Part shown: positions 9,024-17,369 of the stretch, in pieces
Layout of the letters: every line of letters begins with the position of its first letter
How positions within the stretch are numbered: position 1 is the first letter of the stretch
From: Streptomyces antnestii
GTDB lineage: Bacteria > Actinomycetota > Actinomycetes > Streptomycetales > Streptomycetaceae
Assembly: GCF_004005495.1 (NCBI RefSeq)
Contig: NZ_RZYA01000001.1
Location: 496,001 to 560,000, forward strand
DNA length: 64,000 bases
Reading direction: 5' to 3'
Notes under the pieces: generated by a model
The model's database searches: none
What the model saw: only the letters and a program-made list of their open reading frames with translations
Told to the model about the DNA's origin: nothing
Made by a program: the position numbers and the translations under genes

Positions 9024-9578
9024 GACGACCTCGTCGGTCGTGGCGAGTTCCGCAATGCGCGGGAAGATCTTGCCGAAGCTGTGCTCGTGGGAGGCGGCGT
9101 CCGTGTCGGTCGTCGCGTCCTCGACCACCGTGAGGTGGTAGCTGAGCTCGAAGGCGGACCGGGCCGTCGACTCGACGCCGATCGAGGACGAGATCCCCGC
9201 GAGCACGATCTGCGTCACGCCGCGGCGGCGCAGCTGGAGGTCCAGCTCCGTACCCGTGAACGCGCCCCAGTGCCGCTTGGTGATCACGATGTCGTCGCCG
9301 AGAGGGCCGAGCTCGTCGGGGAACTCGGAGAACGCGGCGGGCGGCGCCTGGGTGAGCCCGGGGGCGGCCGACCGGCTCACGGGCAGGTCGCCGCCGTCGG
9401 GGGACCAGGCGACCCGCACGCGTACGACGGGGAGGCCCTTGGCGCGGAAGGCGTCCGCGAGCGTGGCCGCGTTCTTCAGGACATCGCTCGTGGGATGGAC
9501 CGTGGGCAGTCCGAGGATGCCGTTCTGGAGGTCGATGAGGACGAGGGCGGTGCGCTCGTCGAGGGCGGTGGCGGGCAT
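9006..9578 (-). CDS. Isochorismatase-family hydrolase
   Basis: A 190-residue cysteine-hydrolase-fold protein. Asp in LVLIDLQNG (near residue 16) and Lys in IVITKRHWGAF match two members of the family triad. At the place of the catalytic Cys it reads GISSSIGVESTAR, with Gly instead of Cys, as in true isochorismatases and unlike nicotinamidase-type amidases. GAGGAG precedes the ATG. Upstream is a promoter with repeated operator-like sites, so the gene is probably inducible. The C-terminal codons belong to a tandem repeat. Confidence 0.85.
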   Translation of the reverse strand: MPATALDERTALVLIDLQNGILGLPTVHPTSDVLKNAATLADAFRAKGLPVVRVRVAWSPDGGDLPVSRSAAPGLTQAPPAAFSEFPDELGPLGDDIVITKRHWGAFTGTELDLQLRRRGVTQIVLAGISSSIGVESTARSAFELSYHLTVVEDATTDTDAASHEHSFGKIFPRIAELATTDEVVELLGR

Positions 9579-9614
9579 GGGGGGTGCTCCTCGCGGATCC
9601 GGCGAAAATACTTC

Positions 9615-9658
9615 GACAGGCTAACTGTCCAACAGGGAAACTTGCAAGGTTACCTGTC
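9615..9658 (-). promoter_or_regulatory. Promoter of the isochorismatase gene with paired operator-like repeats
   Basis: Minus-strand -35 TTGCAA (9642-9647) and -10 TAGCCT (9618-9623) are 18 bp apart. Two copies of a 12-mer, GACAGTTAGCCT and GACAGGTAACCT on the minus strand, cover the -10 and flank the -35, with their starts 29 bp apart. A perfect GACAG-N5-CTGTC palindrome (9615-9629) overlaps the -10. The arrangement fits repression by a dimeric regulator. Confidence 0.6.
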
Positions 9659-9706
9659 TATCCGTGTGCCCTCGCGGGCTCGGCGGGCGTTGTCGTACCC
9701 GCCCGG

Positions 9707-9712
9707 TAGGTT
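9707..9712 (+). promoter_or_regulatory. -10 box TAGGTT for a leaderless start at 9719
   Basis: TAGGTT ends 6 nt before ATG 9719 and there is no Shine-Dalgarno sequence. Confidence 0.5.
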
Positions 9713-9718
9713 GTGGGC

Positions 9719-10498
9719 ATGCGGATTGCTACGTGGAACGTGAACTCGATCACCGCCCGGCTGCCGAGGCTCCTCGCCTGGCTGGAGAGCACCGGGACGG
9801 ACGTCCTGTGCGTCCAGGAGACCAAGTGCACGGCCGAGCAGTTCCCCACGGACGAGCTGCGCGAGCTGGGCTACGAGTCGGTGGTGAACGCGACGGGGCG
9901 GTGGAACGGCGTGGCCCTGATCTCCCGCGTCGGCATCGAGGACGTCGTGACGGGCCTGCCCGGCGACCCCGGTTACGAAGGCGGGCCCGAGCCCCGCGCG
10001 ATCTCCGCCACCTGCGGCCCCGCCCGCGTCTGGTCGGTGTACGTGCCGAACGGACGCGAGGTGGACCACCCCCACTACGCCTACAAGCTCCAGTGGTTCG
10101 AGGCGCTGAAGGCCGCGGTCGCGGGCGACGCGGCGGGCTCCCGCCCCTTCGCCGTGCTCGGCGACTACAACGTGGCGCCGACGGACGACGACGTCTGGGA
10201 CATCTCCCTCTTCGAGGGCGCCACGCATGTCACCCCCGCCGAGCGGGCCGCGCTCGCCGCGCTCCGCGAGACGGGCCTGACCGACGTGGTGCCGCGCCCC
10301 CTCAAGTACGACCACCCCTTCACGTACTGGGACTACCGCCAGCTCGGCTTCCCCAAGAACCGCGGCATGCGCATCGACCTCGTCTACGGGAACGCGGCGT
10401 TCGCGGGAGCCGTGAAGGACAGCTACGTGGACCGCGAGGAGCGCAAGGGCAAGGGAGCGTCGGACCACGCGCCGGTGGTCGTGGACCTGGACGTGTAG
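9719..10498 (+). CDS. xthA: Exodeoxyribonuclease III
   Basis: A 259-residue member of the AP-endonuclease/exonuclease III family. MRIATWNVNSI at the N-terminus, CVQETK (metal-binding Glu), VLGDYNVAP (Asp/Asn of the active site) and the terminal GASDHAPVVVDLDV (catalytic His) are all present. It cuts at abasic sites and degrades 3' ends during base-excision repair. ATG 9719 is preferred to GTG 9713 because MRIATWN is the usual start and a -10 box sits 6 nt before it. A 13 bp hairpin follows the stop. Confidence 0.92.
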   Translation: MRIATWNVNSITARLPRLLAWLESTGTDVLCVQETKCTAEQFPTDELRELGYESVVNATGRWNGVALISRVGIEDVVTGLPGDPGYEGGPEPRAISATCGPARVWSVYVPNGREVDHPHYAYKLQWFEALKAAVAGDAAGSRPFAVLGDYNVAPTDDDVWDISLFEGATHVTPAERAALAALRETGLTDVVPRPLKYDHPFTYWDYRQLGFPKNRGMRIDLVYGNAAFAGAVKDSYVDREERKGKGASDHAPVVVDLDV

Positions 10499-10507
10499 GC
10501 GGCCTTC

Positions 10508-10542
10508 GGCGCCGGACGGGAGAATTCAGCCCGTCCGGCGCC
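10508..10542. terminator. Terminator between xthA and the SGNH hydrolase
   Basis: A perfect 13 bp inverted repeat, GGCGCCGGACGGG (10508-10520) and its complement (10530-10542), around a 9 nt loop with an EcoRI-like GAATTC. It lies between convergent genes and can serve both. Confidence 0.75.
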
Positions 10543-10609
10543 TGAGGACCGGGGTCGGGGGCGGAGCCCAAGGATCTTGGGAAGGGGAGGGCCGGGGAGA
10601 GGACAGCCT

Positions 10610-12382
10610 CTACGGCGCCAGGGCGCTCAGATCGACCGCACGGGCCATCGCCTCGAGCCCCGCGTCGCCCGGGTGCAGATGATCGCCGCTGTCGTACGCG
10701 GGCAGGATCCGCGCCGGATGGCCCGGGTCCCGTACGACCGCGTCGAAGTCGGTCACCGCGTCGAAGTCGCCGCCGCTGTCGCGGATGTACGCGTTGACCA
10801 CCTCGCGCTCCCGGTTCGCGGCGGCCGTGCACAGGAGTTCGCCCTCGCACGGCGCGACCGTCGCCCCGACCACTCGCAGGCCCCGCGCGTGCGCCCGCCG
10901 CGCGATCTCCCGCAGCCCGGCGACGACCTGGGCCCCGGAGAAGCCGGCCCGCACGTCGTTGACCCCCTGGAAGACGACGACCGTCCGCGCCGACGTCTGG
11001 GACAGCACGTCACGGTCGAGCCGGTGCAGCGCGCTCACACCGCCCGTGTCCGAGGAGACACCGTCCCCCGGATACCGGTCGCCGGTCACACGGTTCGCCG
11101 AGATGCCCTGGTTCAGCACCCCGTAGCGCGGGACCGCGTCCTGCTCGCGCAGGCGGGTGGCGAGCACGTCGCCCCAGCGGTGGTTCGCGTCAGGCGTCGA
11201 CTTCACGCCGTCCGTGATGGAGTCGCCGAGCAGCACGACCGAACCGGGCCCGCCGCCCACGTCGACCCCGGTGAGCAGCGGCCAGTATGTGATCGTCGAC
11301 GTGTACGACGCCGGGGAGGCCTCCGCCGCGTGGTCGCCCGGCAGGCTCACGTACGAGCGCTGGATCGCCTGGCTGTGCACCGGCGCGCTCGCCACCGCCT
11401 CCGGAAGGTGGAAGCTCACCAGGAGGTTCGCCCCGGTCGGCACGTCGAAGCTCACCGGGTCGCTGAACGCCTGTGCCCCCGCGGGGATCCCGGTGCCCGC
11501 CGCGCCCCGGAACGTCAGCGGCACGGGCTCGCCCTTCGCCCCGGCGCCCGTGTCCTGCACGGCCACCGTCGCGCTCCCGACCCGCACCGGCGCCGACGCG
11601 AACGTGTTGTCGAGACGGATCCGCACGCGCGGGCCGCCCACGCTGGTGTGCACGACGAGCCGCACCGTACGGTCGGCCCAGGGTCCGACGGCCGCGTACC
11701 CGGCGGTGGACGCCGACCAGGTGCCGGTCCAGCCGGGCGCGGGCGAGCGCACCGACAGGGCGAACACGTGCAGATCGGCGGCACCGGGGTCGCGAGGGAG
11801 GTCCACGGAGGCGATCTCGCGGCCGCGGGTGACGGGCACCGTCACGACGTACAGCCGTGTCTTCTCGGCGAGTTGGCCGCCGGGGGTGTTGCGGTGGGGC
11901 AGGGCCACGGACTTCGTGGCGAGCGGGCCCGTGCGCCAGTCGGGCGCGGTGAGGCGGTACGAGGAGCGCGAGCCGTCCCGGTAGCGCACGGTCCCGGACC
12001 CCGTCGCGTCGCCGCCCGTCCCGGCCACCAGGAAGGCCAGCGCGTCGCCCCGGCCGTGCACCCGCACGCTCTGGCCGTCGGCGCGCACGTTGTCGGGCCC
12101 GCTCGCCGCCGTGCGCGGCCAGGTGAGGCGCGCGCCCTCAACACCCAGGACGCGCCCGGGAGTCCAGCCCGCGGCCGTCAGGTCCCCGGCGGACAGCGAG
12201 CTGACCGAACCGTCGAAGTCGGCTTCCCCGGCCCGGTCGTCGGCGCTCACCGCCCTGTTGTCGAAAAGCCGCTCCAGGGGGAGCGGCTCGGGTCTGTGCG
12301 GGGCGGCCTGGGCGACGGCCGTGGAGGTGAAGCCCGTAAGGAGTATGAGTACAGCTGCCGTTCCCCAGACGCGTCGGCGCAC
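10610..12382 (-). CDS. Secreted SGNH/GDSL-type hydrolase
   Basis: A 590-residue exported enzyme. MRRRVWGTAAVLILLTG and a following STAVAQA-A form a clear signal peptide. The C-terminal third holds the GDSL block VVLLGDSITDG, an Asn block QGVNDVRAGF and the DxxH block SGDHLHPGD. The large N-terminal part (about 340 residues) is beta-rich and resembles the accessory domain of long Streptomyces SGNH esterases. GTG 12382 is chosen because GGAGGGAG sits 6 nt upstream and it begins right at the signal peptide; ATG 12427 would add a non-signal-like stretch. Substrate unknown, probably an ester in the environment. Confidence 0.85.
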   Translation of the reverse strand: MRRRVWGTAAVLILLTGFTSTAVAQAAPHRPEPLPLERLFDNRAVSADDRAGEADFDGSVSSLSAGDLTAAGWTPGRVLGVEGARLTWPRTAASGPDNVRADGQSVRVHGRGDALAFLVAGTGGDATGSGTVRYRDGSRSSYRLTAPDWRTGPLATKSVALPHRNTPGGQLAEKTRLYVVTVPVTRGREIASVDLPRDPGAADLHVFALSVRSPAPGWTGTWSASTAGYAAVGPWADRTVRLVVHTSVGGPRVRIRLDNTFASAPVRVGSATVAVQDTGAGAKGEPVPLTFRGAAGTGIPAGAQAFSDPVSFDVPTGANLLVSFHLPEAVASAPVHSQAIQRSYVSLPGDHAAEASPASYTSTITYWPLLTGVDVGGGPGSVVLLGDSITDGVKSTPDANHRWGDVLATRLREQDAVPRYGVLNQGISANRVTGDRYPGDGVSSDTGGVSALHRLDRDVLSQTSARTVVVFQGVNDVRAGFSGAQVVAGLREIARRAHARGLRVVGATVAPCEGELLCTAAANREREVVNAYIRDSGGDFDAVTDFDAVVRDPGHPARILPAYDSGDHLHPGDAGLEAMARAVDLSALAP

Positions 12383-12549
12383 GACCGACTCCCTCCGCTT
12401 GTGGGTGAGACGTGACAGGTGCGCCATGAAGTTAGGGAGGAGGCGGGAGCGCGTCAATGAGCCGCGTGCGAAGGTGGCTCGAACTCTCCGCGGCGAGGGC
12501 CCGCGCGCCCAGTGGTGCGACGGCCTGCGGGGATGTCAGGGTGAGTGGT

Positions 12550-12990
12550 ATGAACATCCCTTTCTTGGGCAACTGGCGCAAGAGGCACGGCTCCGCGTTC
12601 GGCGTGGCCGTCTTCGCGGAGGGTGACGGCGGGGCCGAGGGCGTCGCCGAACTGCTCTCCGAGTGCGAGCTGCTGCGTTCACAGGCGCAGCGGGCCGGTG
12701 TCGAACTGGACGACTCCGTCGCGTCGTTGGAGGCGCTCGACCAGCTCGTGCCCCGCTGGCGCGAGGACGCGGAGAGCCTGCCGTGGCTCGGCAACGACGC
12801 GGGCCTGTACCTGGGGACGGTGCTGGTCCGGCAGGTGCCCGGCGCGAGCTGGGTGATCTGGCCGAACGGGCAGCCCGTGGTGCGGCTCGGCTCGGGCCGC
12901 GAGGTCGATGTCGTCGCCGCGGGCCACGAGTGGGCGACGAGCGGGGTGCCCGAACTGTCGCAGTTCTACGCCGAGGCATCAGAGACGTAG
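12550..12990 (+). CDS. Conserved actinobacterial hypothetical protein (DUF6278-like)
   Basis: A 146-residue soluble protein, [15 protein letters not shown] at the start, with [16 protein letters not shown] and [14 protein letters not shown] segments. I recall such proteins as DUF6278 in Streptomyces but cannot confirm it here. GGGTGAG lies 5 nt before the ATG, which decides this start over GTG/ATG codons further upstream. No catalytic motif recognised. Not clearly linked to the transporter that follows about 100 nt later. Confidence 0.75.
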   Translation: MNIPFLGNWRKRHGSAFGVAVFAEGDGGAEGVAELLSECELLRSQAQRAGVELDDSVASLEALDQLVPRWREDAESLPWLGNDAGLYLGTVLVRQVPGASWVIWPNGQPVVRLGSGREVDVVAAGHEWATSGVPELSQFYAEASET

Positions 12991-13096
12991 AACCGCAAAT
13001 ACGGTTAATACCCATACGTGCGTGTCGTCGGTCAAGTCCCAAATCTCCATGGGTAGTTTGCGCGGACTGACACACCTGAGATGGGGCACACCTGCC

Positions 13097-13840
<744 letters not shown>

Positions 13841-13857
13841 CGGGGGTGGACCGATCC

Positions 13858-14775
13858 ATGCCGCGCACCACACGTGTGTTCCGCGCCCTGACCGCCCTCG
13901 CCCTCACCGCCCTGGCCGCCGCGGCCTGCGGCAAGGAGGGCAGCCCGCCGGTCAAGGGCCCGGCATCGGCCCAACTGCCTACGTATCAGGTGGCGCAGGG
14001 GTTCCAGCTGACCGACTCCAAGACGTGGAAGAAGGCGAAGAAGCGGGGCCACTTCGTCGTGGGGGCCAAGGAGGACCAGCCCTACCTCGGCGAGAAGGAT
14101 CCGGCCACCGGCGTCTACTCCGGCTTCGACATCGAGATCGCCAAGATGATCTCGGCGTCCCTCGGCTTCCCTCCCTCGTCGGTCTCCTTCAAGACCATCG
14201 CCTCGGCCAACCGGGAGACCGCCCTGCAGAACGGGCAGATCGACTACTACGTCGGCACCTACACCATCAACGACAAACGCAAGAAGCTCGTCGGCTTCGG
14301 CGGCCCCTACTACATGGCCGGCCAGTCGCTCCTCGTCCGCACCGACGAGCACGACATCCACGGACCGCAGGACCTGAACGGCAAACGCGTCTGCTCGGCC
14401 GCCGGCTCGACCCCGTACCAGCGCATCAAGCAGGACTACCCGAAGGCCGTCCTCGTCGCCTACGACACGTACTCGGTCTGCGTCGACAACCTGCTCACCT
14501 ACCAGGTCGACGCCGTTACCACCGACGACGCCATCCTCCTCGGCTACGCGGCCAAGGTGCCGAGCGAACTCAAGCTGGTCGGCAAGCCGTTCTCCAAGGA
14601 GCCCTACGGCATCGGCGTCCCGAGGAGCGACAACGCGCTGCGGTTCGCGATCGACACCGCGCTCCAGGCCCGCGAGAAGAACGGCGACTGGAAGAAGGCG
14701 TACGACGCGACGCTCGGCCTCTCCGGGGTGCCCGCGCCGAAGCCCCCCGCCATCGACCGCTACCCGGCGAGCTGA
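13858..14775 (+). CDS. Glutamate-type substrate-binding lipoprotein
   Basis: A 305-residue binding protein with signal peptide MPRTTRVFRALTALALTAL and lipobox LAAAAC, so it is anchored to the outer face of the membrane by Cys22. The SBP_bac_3 fold is shown by FVVGAKEDQPYLG, GFDIEIAKMISASLG, NGQIDYYVGTYTINDKRK and KRVCSAAGSTPYQRI. It captures a polar amino acid, most likely glutamate or a relative, for the permeases downstream. GGGGGTGGA upstream supports ATG 13858. Confidence 0.9.
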   Translation: MPRTTRVFRALTALALTALAAAACGKEGSPPVKGPASAQLPTYQVAQGFQLTDSKTWKKAKKRGHFVVGAKEDQPYLGEKDPATGVYSGFDIEIAKMISASLGFPPSSVSFKTIASANRETALQNGQIDYYVGTYTINDKRKKLVGFGGPYYMAGQSLLVRTDEHDIHGPQDLNGKRVCSAAGSTPYQRIKQDYPKAVLVAYDTYSVCVDNLLTYQVDAVTTDDAILLGYAAKVPSELKLVGKPFSKEPYGIGVPRSDNALRFAIDTALQAREKNGDWKKAYDATLGLSGVPAPKPPAIDRYPAS

Positions 14776-14784
14776 GGAGGCCCC

Positions 14785-15429
14785 GTGGACGTACTGACCA
14801 GCAACTTCTCCACCTTCGCCAAGGGATTCCTAGGGACCGTCGAACTCACCGTCTACTCCTCGGTCCTCGCGCTCGTGCTCGGCTTCGTGATGGCGTCGTT
14901 CCGGGTCGCGCCCGTCGGCTCCTTCCGGGTGTTCGGCACCGTATGGGTCACGGTCCTGCGCAACACCCCGCTCACCCTGCTGTTCTTCGCGGTCCTGCTC
15001 GGCCTGCCGCGCTTCGGACTCGTCCTGCCCTTCAAGGTGTTCGCCATCCTCGCGCTCGGCTGCTACACCTCGGCGTTCATCTGCGAGGCCCTGCGCTCCG
15101 GCATCAACACCGTGCCCAGGGGCCAGGGCGAGGCGGCCCGCAGCCTCGGCATGACGTTCGGCCAGACGCTGTCCATGGTCGTGCTCCCGCAGGCCTTCCG
15201 CTCCGTCATCCCGCCCGTCGGCTCGACCATCATCGCCCTCGCCAAGAACTCGGCCATCGCCGGCGCGTTCAGCGTCACCGAACTCCTCGGCACCTACAAG
15301 ACCCTCAGCGAGCTCGGCTACAACATCATCTGGACGTTCTTCTGGATCGCCGTCGGCTACCTGATCATCACCCTCACCATCAGCGCGATCTTCAACGTGC
15401 TCGAAAAGCGCTGGGGAGTACCCCGATGA
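14785..15429 (+). CDS. Polar amino acid ABC transporter permease 1 (GluC type)
   Basis: A 214-residue HisM-family permease with about five membrane helices. FLGTVELTVYSSVLALVLG is the typical first helix, and EALRSGINTVPRGQGEAARS is the EAA loop that contacts the ATPase. GTG start follows GAGGAGG closely. It pairs with the next gene to form the membrane channel; the two genes overlap by 4 nt (ATGA). Confidence 0.9.
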   Translation: MDVLTSNFSTFAKGFLGTVELTVYSSVLALVLGFVMASFRVAPVGSFRVFGTVWVTVLRNTPLTLLFFAVLLGLPRFGLVLPFKVFAILALGCYTSAFICEALRSGINTVPRGQGEAARSLGMTFGQTLSMVVLPQAFRSVIPPVGSTIIALAKNSAIAGAFSVTELLGTYKTLSELGYNIIWTFFWIAVGYLIITLTISAIFNVLEKRWGVPR

Positions 15430-16295
15430 AAGCCCTCGCCCACGACGCCACCGCCCTCTACGACGTCCCCGGACCCCGCACCGAGCGCCGGCACCGCCTG
15501 TACGGGGTGCTCTCCACTCTGATCGTGCTCGGGCTCCTCGCCTGGATCCTCTACCTCCTCTTCGACACCGGCCAGTTCACGTACACGAAGTGGATGCCCT
15601 TCGAGTACAAGGGCATCCAGCGGCTGCTTCTGCGCGGGCTCGGGAACACGCTCAAGGCGTTCGCCATCGCCGCCGCGCTCTCGCTCGTGCTCGGCACCGT
15701 CCTCGCCGTGGGCCGCCTGAGCGACCATCGCGCGGTGCGCTGGCTGGCCACGCTCGTCGTCGAGTTCTTCCGCGCCATGCCCGTCCTGGTGATGATCTTC
15801 TTCATCTTCGTGGCGCTGAAGGTCCAGCCGCTGCCCGCCCTCGTCGCGGGCCTCACCCTCTACAACGGCTCCGTGCTCGCCGAGGTCTTCCGCTCCGGCG
15901 TCAACGCGGTCGAACGCGGCCAGGGAGAGGCCGCGTTCGCGCTCGGCATGCGCAAGACGCAGGTCATGACCCATGTGCTCGTGCCGCAGGCCGTGCGGGC
16001 CATGCTGCCCGCCATCATCAGCCAGCTGGTCGTCGCCCTGAAGGACACGTCGCTCGGCTATCTCATCACCTACGAGGAGTTCCTCCACGCCGGGAAGCTC
16101 ATCGCCTCGAACCTCGACTACGATTTGCCTTTCATCCCTGTCGTGATGGTGATCTCTCCGATCTACATCGGGATGTGCATGCTGCTTTCGTGGTTCGCCC
16201 AGTGGGTGTCCAAGCGCCAGCGGCGCAACCCCAAGGTCGAGGCGGCCGTAGTCGCCCCGGCCGAACCGGGGACGCTGCTGCCGGGGGTGCAGTAG
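15426..16295 (+). CDS. Polar amino acid ABC transporter permease 2 (GluD type)
   Basis: A 289-residue permease, longer than its partner because of an N-terminal cytoplasmic part, a first helix (LSTLIVLGLLAWILYLLF) and a segment FTYTKWMPFEYKG as in GluD. The EAA loop FRSGVNAVERGQGEAAFA is present. ATG overlaps the previous stop. This is the last gene of the transporter operon. Confidence 0.9.
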   Translation: MKALAHDATALYDVPGPRTERRHRLYGVLSTLIVLGLLAWILYLLFDTGQFTYTKWMPFEYKGIQRLLLRGLGNTLKAFAIAAALSLVLGTVLAVGRLSDHRAVRWLATLVVEFFRAMPVLVMIFFIFVALKVQPLPALVAGLTLYNGSVLAEVFRSGVNAVERGQGEAAFALGMRKTQVMTHVLVPQAVRAMLPAIISQLVVALKDTSLGYLITYEEFLHAGKLIASNLDYDLPFIPVVMVISPIYIGMCMLLSWFAQWVSKRQRRNPKVEAAVVAPAEPGTLLPGVQ

Positions 16296-16350
16296 CAGGG
16301 GGCTCCTCACGGAGACCACAGGGCCATGCCCGCCCGGCGGCAGCCGGAGA

Positions 16351-16458
16351 TCACTGCTCGCGCAGGGGGTCGACTCGTATCACGTATGACGGGTCGTCCG
16401 CCGGCGAGGGGAAGGTCAGCTGCACGCCGGTCGGGTTGTGCTCCGTATCCCGGCCCAT
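16351..16458 (-). CDS. Possible small protein of 35 residues
   Basis: An ATG-to-TGA frame on the minus strand, MGRDTEHNPTGVQLTFPSPA then DDPSYVIRVDPLREQ. Of its 35 sense codons about 31 end in G or C, a coding-like bias for this genome, and the composition is protein-like. It lies 43 nt behind the stop of the gene at 16502 and may be co-transcribed with it. No clear ribosome-binding site. Just upstream, in the same frame and 48 bp away, TEHHPAGI echoes TEHNPTGV, so it could also be a relic of a longer gene. Function unknown. Confidence 0.45.
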   Translation of the reverse strand: MGRDTEHNPTGVQLTFPSPADDPSYVIRVDPLREQ

Positions 16459-16501
16459 ATAACCGGCCCGTATCCCGGCCGGATGGTGCTCCGTACAGAG
16501 G

Positions 16502-17266
16502 TCACTTCGCTCGGTGGGAGGCGCGGGACGCCGTCGTGGCCGGAGCGGGGGCCGGGGTCTGGGCGGCGCGGGTGACGTCCCCGACCAGCTCGACCACGTC
16601 GGGACCGTACGCCTGGGAGTTGACGACCTTCAGCAGGAGCGCGAACGCGTTGTCGCCGTGCTTGCGGGCCAGGCGCTCGTGGTGGCGTGCGAGATAGCGG
16701 GTCGCCGCCTGGTTGGTGACCGGCAGCTGGCCGCAGAAGAGGAAGACCGGACGGGCACCCTGCCCCTGACCCGCCGTGAGCCGCGCGAGGAGCACGTACT
16801 CCGTACTTCCCGGCTCCAGGCGGTAACGCTCACTGCCTATCTGGAACGCGCCGCGGTCGGGCCCGGGCTCCGGGTCCGTGTTGACGCGGACGCCCGGCAG
16901 CAGGCTCTGCATATGGGCGAGCATCCGGCGGTTCGACGCGGGCCCGCCCACGCAGAACTCCGTGCGCTCCCCGAAGCCCTGGTGGGCCGCGTCGTGGGCG
17001 ATGACCTGGGCGTGCGCCCCGCAGTCCTTGATGATCGCCGAGAGTTCGAGCAGGGCGAACACATCGTGACGCTTCACCATCAGCTCGGGGCCGCCCGCGT
17101 CGCGGTTGACCACGAGAAGCGACTCGGCGTTGTCGGGCAGGCCGAAAAAGGTCTGCTTGCGGCGGAGTTTGCGATTCCACAGGTGGGTGCGGACGAGCCA
17201 GCCGATGAGGGCGCCGACCCCGACCGCGACCACACCGAGGGCGATGTTGCGCACGTCTTCCGTCAT
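16502..17266 (-). CDS. Hypothetical membrane-anchored protein
   Basis: A 254-residue protein with an N-terminal hydrophobic helix (ALGVVAVGVGALIGWLV), a basic stretch (RKLRRK) and a soluble domain. The soluble part has FCVGGPASNRRMLAHMQSL, EYVLLARLTAG and PVFLFCGQLPVTNQAATRYL, ending in an Ala/Pro/Thr tail. I do not know the family. ATG 17266 is chosen because it starts right before the membrane helix; TAGCAT lies 8 nt upstream. Divergent from the gamma-glutamyltransferase gene. Confidence 0.78.
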   Translation of the reverse strand: MTEDVRNIALGVVAVGVGALIGWLVRTHLWNRKLRRKQTFFGLPDNAESLLVVNRDAGGPELMVKRHDVFALLELSAIIKDCGAHAQVIAHDAAHQGFGERTEFCVGGPASNRRMLAHMQSLLPGVRVNTDPEPGPDRGAFQIGSERYRLEPGSTEYVLLARLTAGQGQGARPVFLFCGQLPVTNQAATRYLARHHERLARKHGDNAFALLLKVVNSQAYGPDVVELVGDVTRAAQTPAPAPATTASRASHRAK

Positions 17267-17311
17267 GGGGGCGCATGCTAGCGGGCGGACGGACTCGTGT
17301 TCGAGGGGGTC

Positions 17312-17340
17312 CTGACGGTTCGCGAATCTGAAGTTACGCT
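17312..17340 (+). promoter_or_regulatory. Promoter of the gamma-glutamyltransferase gene
   Basis: CTGACG (17312-17317) and TACGCT (17335-17340) with a 17 bp spacer, about 30 bases before the ATG. Confidence 0.5.
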
Positions 17341-17369
17341 GCGCGGACGGTTGTTGACTGGAGGTACGG

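Noticed and set aside
10577..12415. 612-codon plus-strand open frame opposite the SGNH hydrolase
   Set aside because: It is an Arg/Gly/Val-rich antisense shadow typical of high-GC DNA. The minus-strand frame has a signal peptide, GDS motif and ribosome-binding site.
12991..13096. Promoter before the amino acid transporter
   Set aside because: A small AACCG-N6-CGGTT inverted repeat is present, but I could not place a convincing -35/-10 pair.
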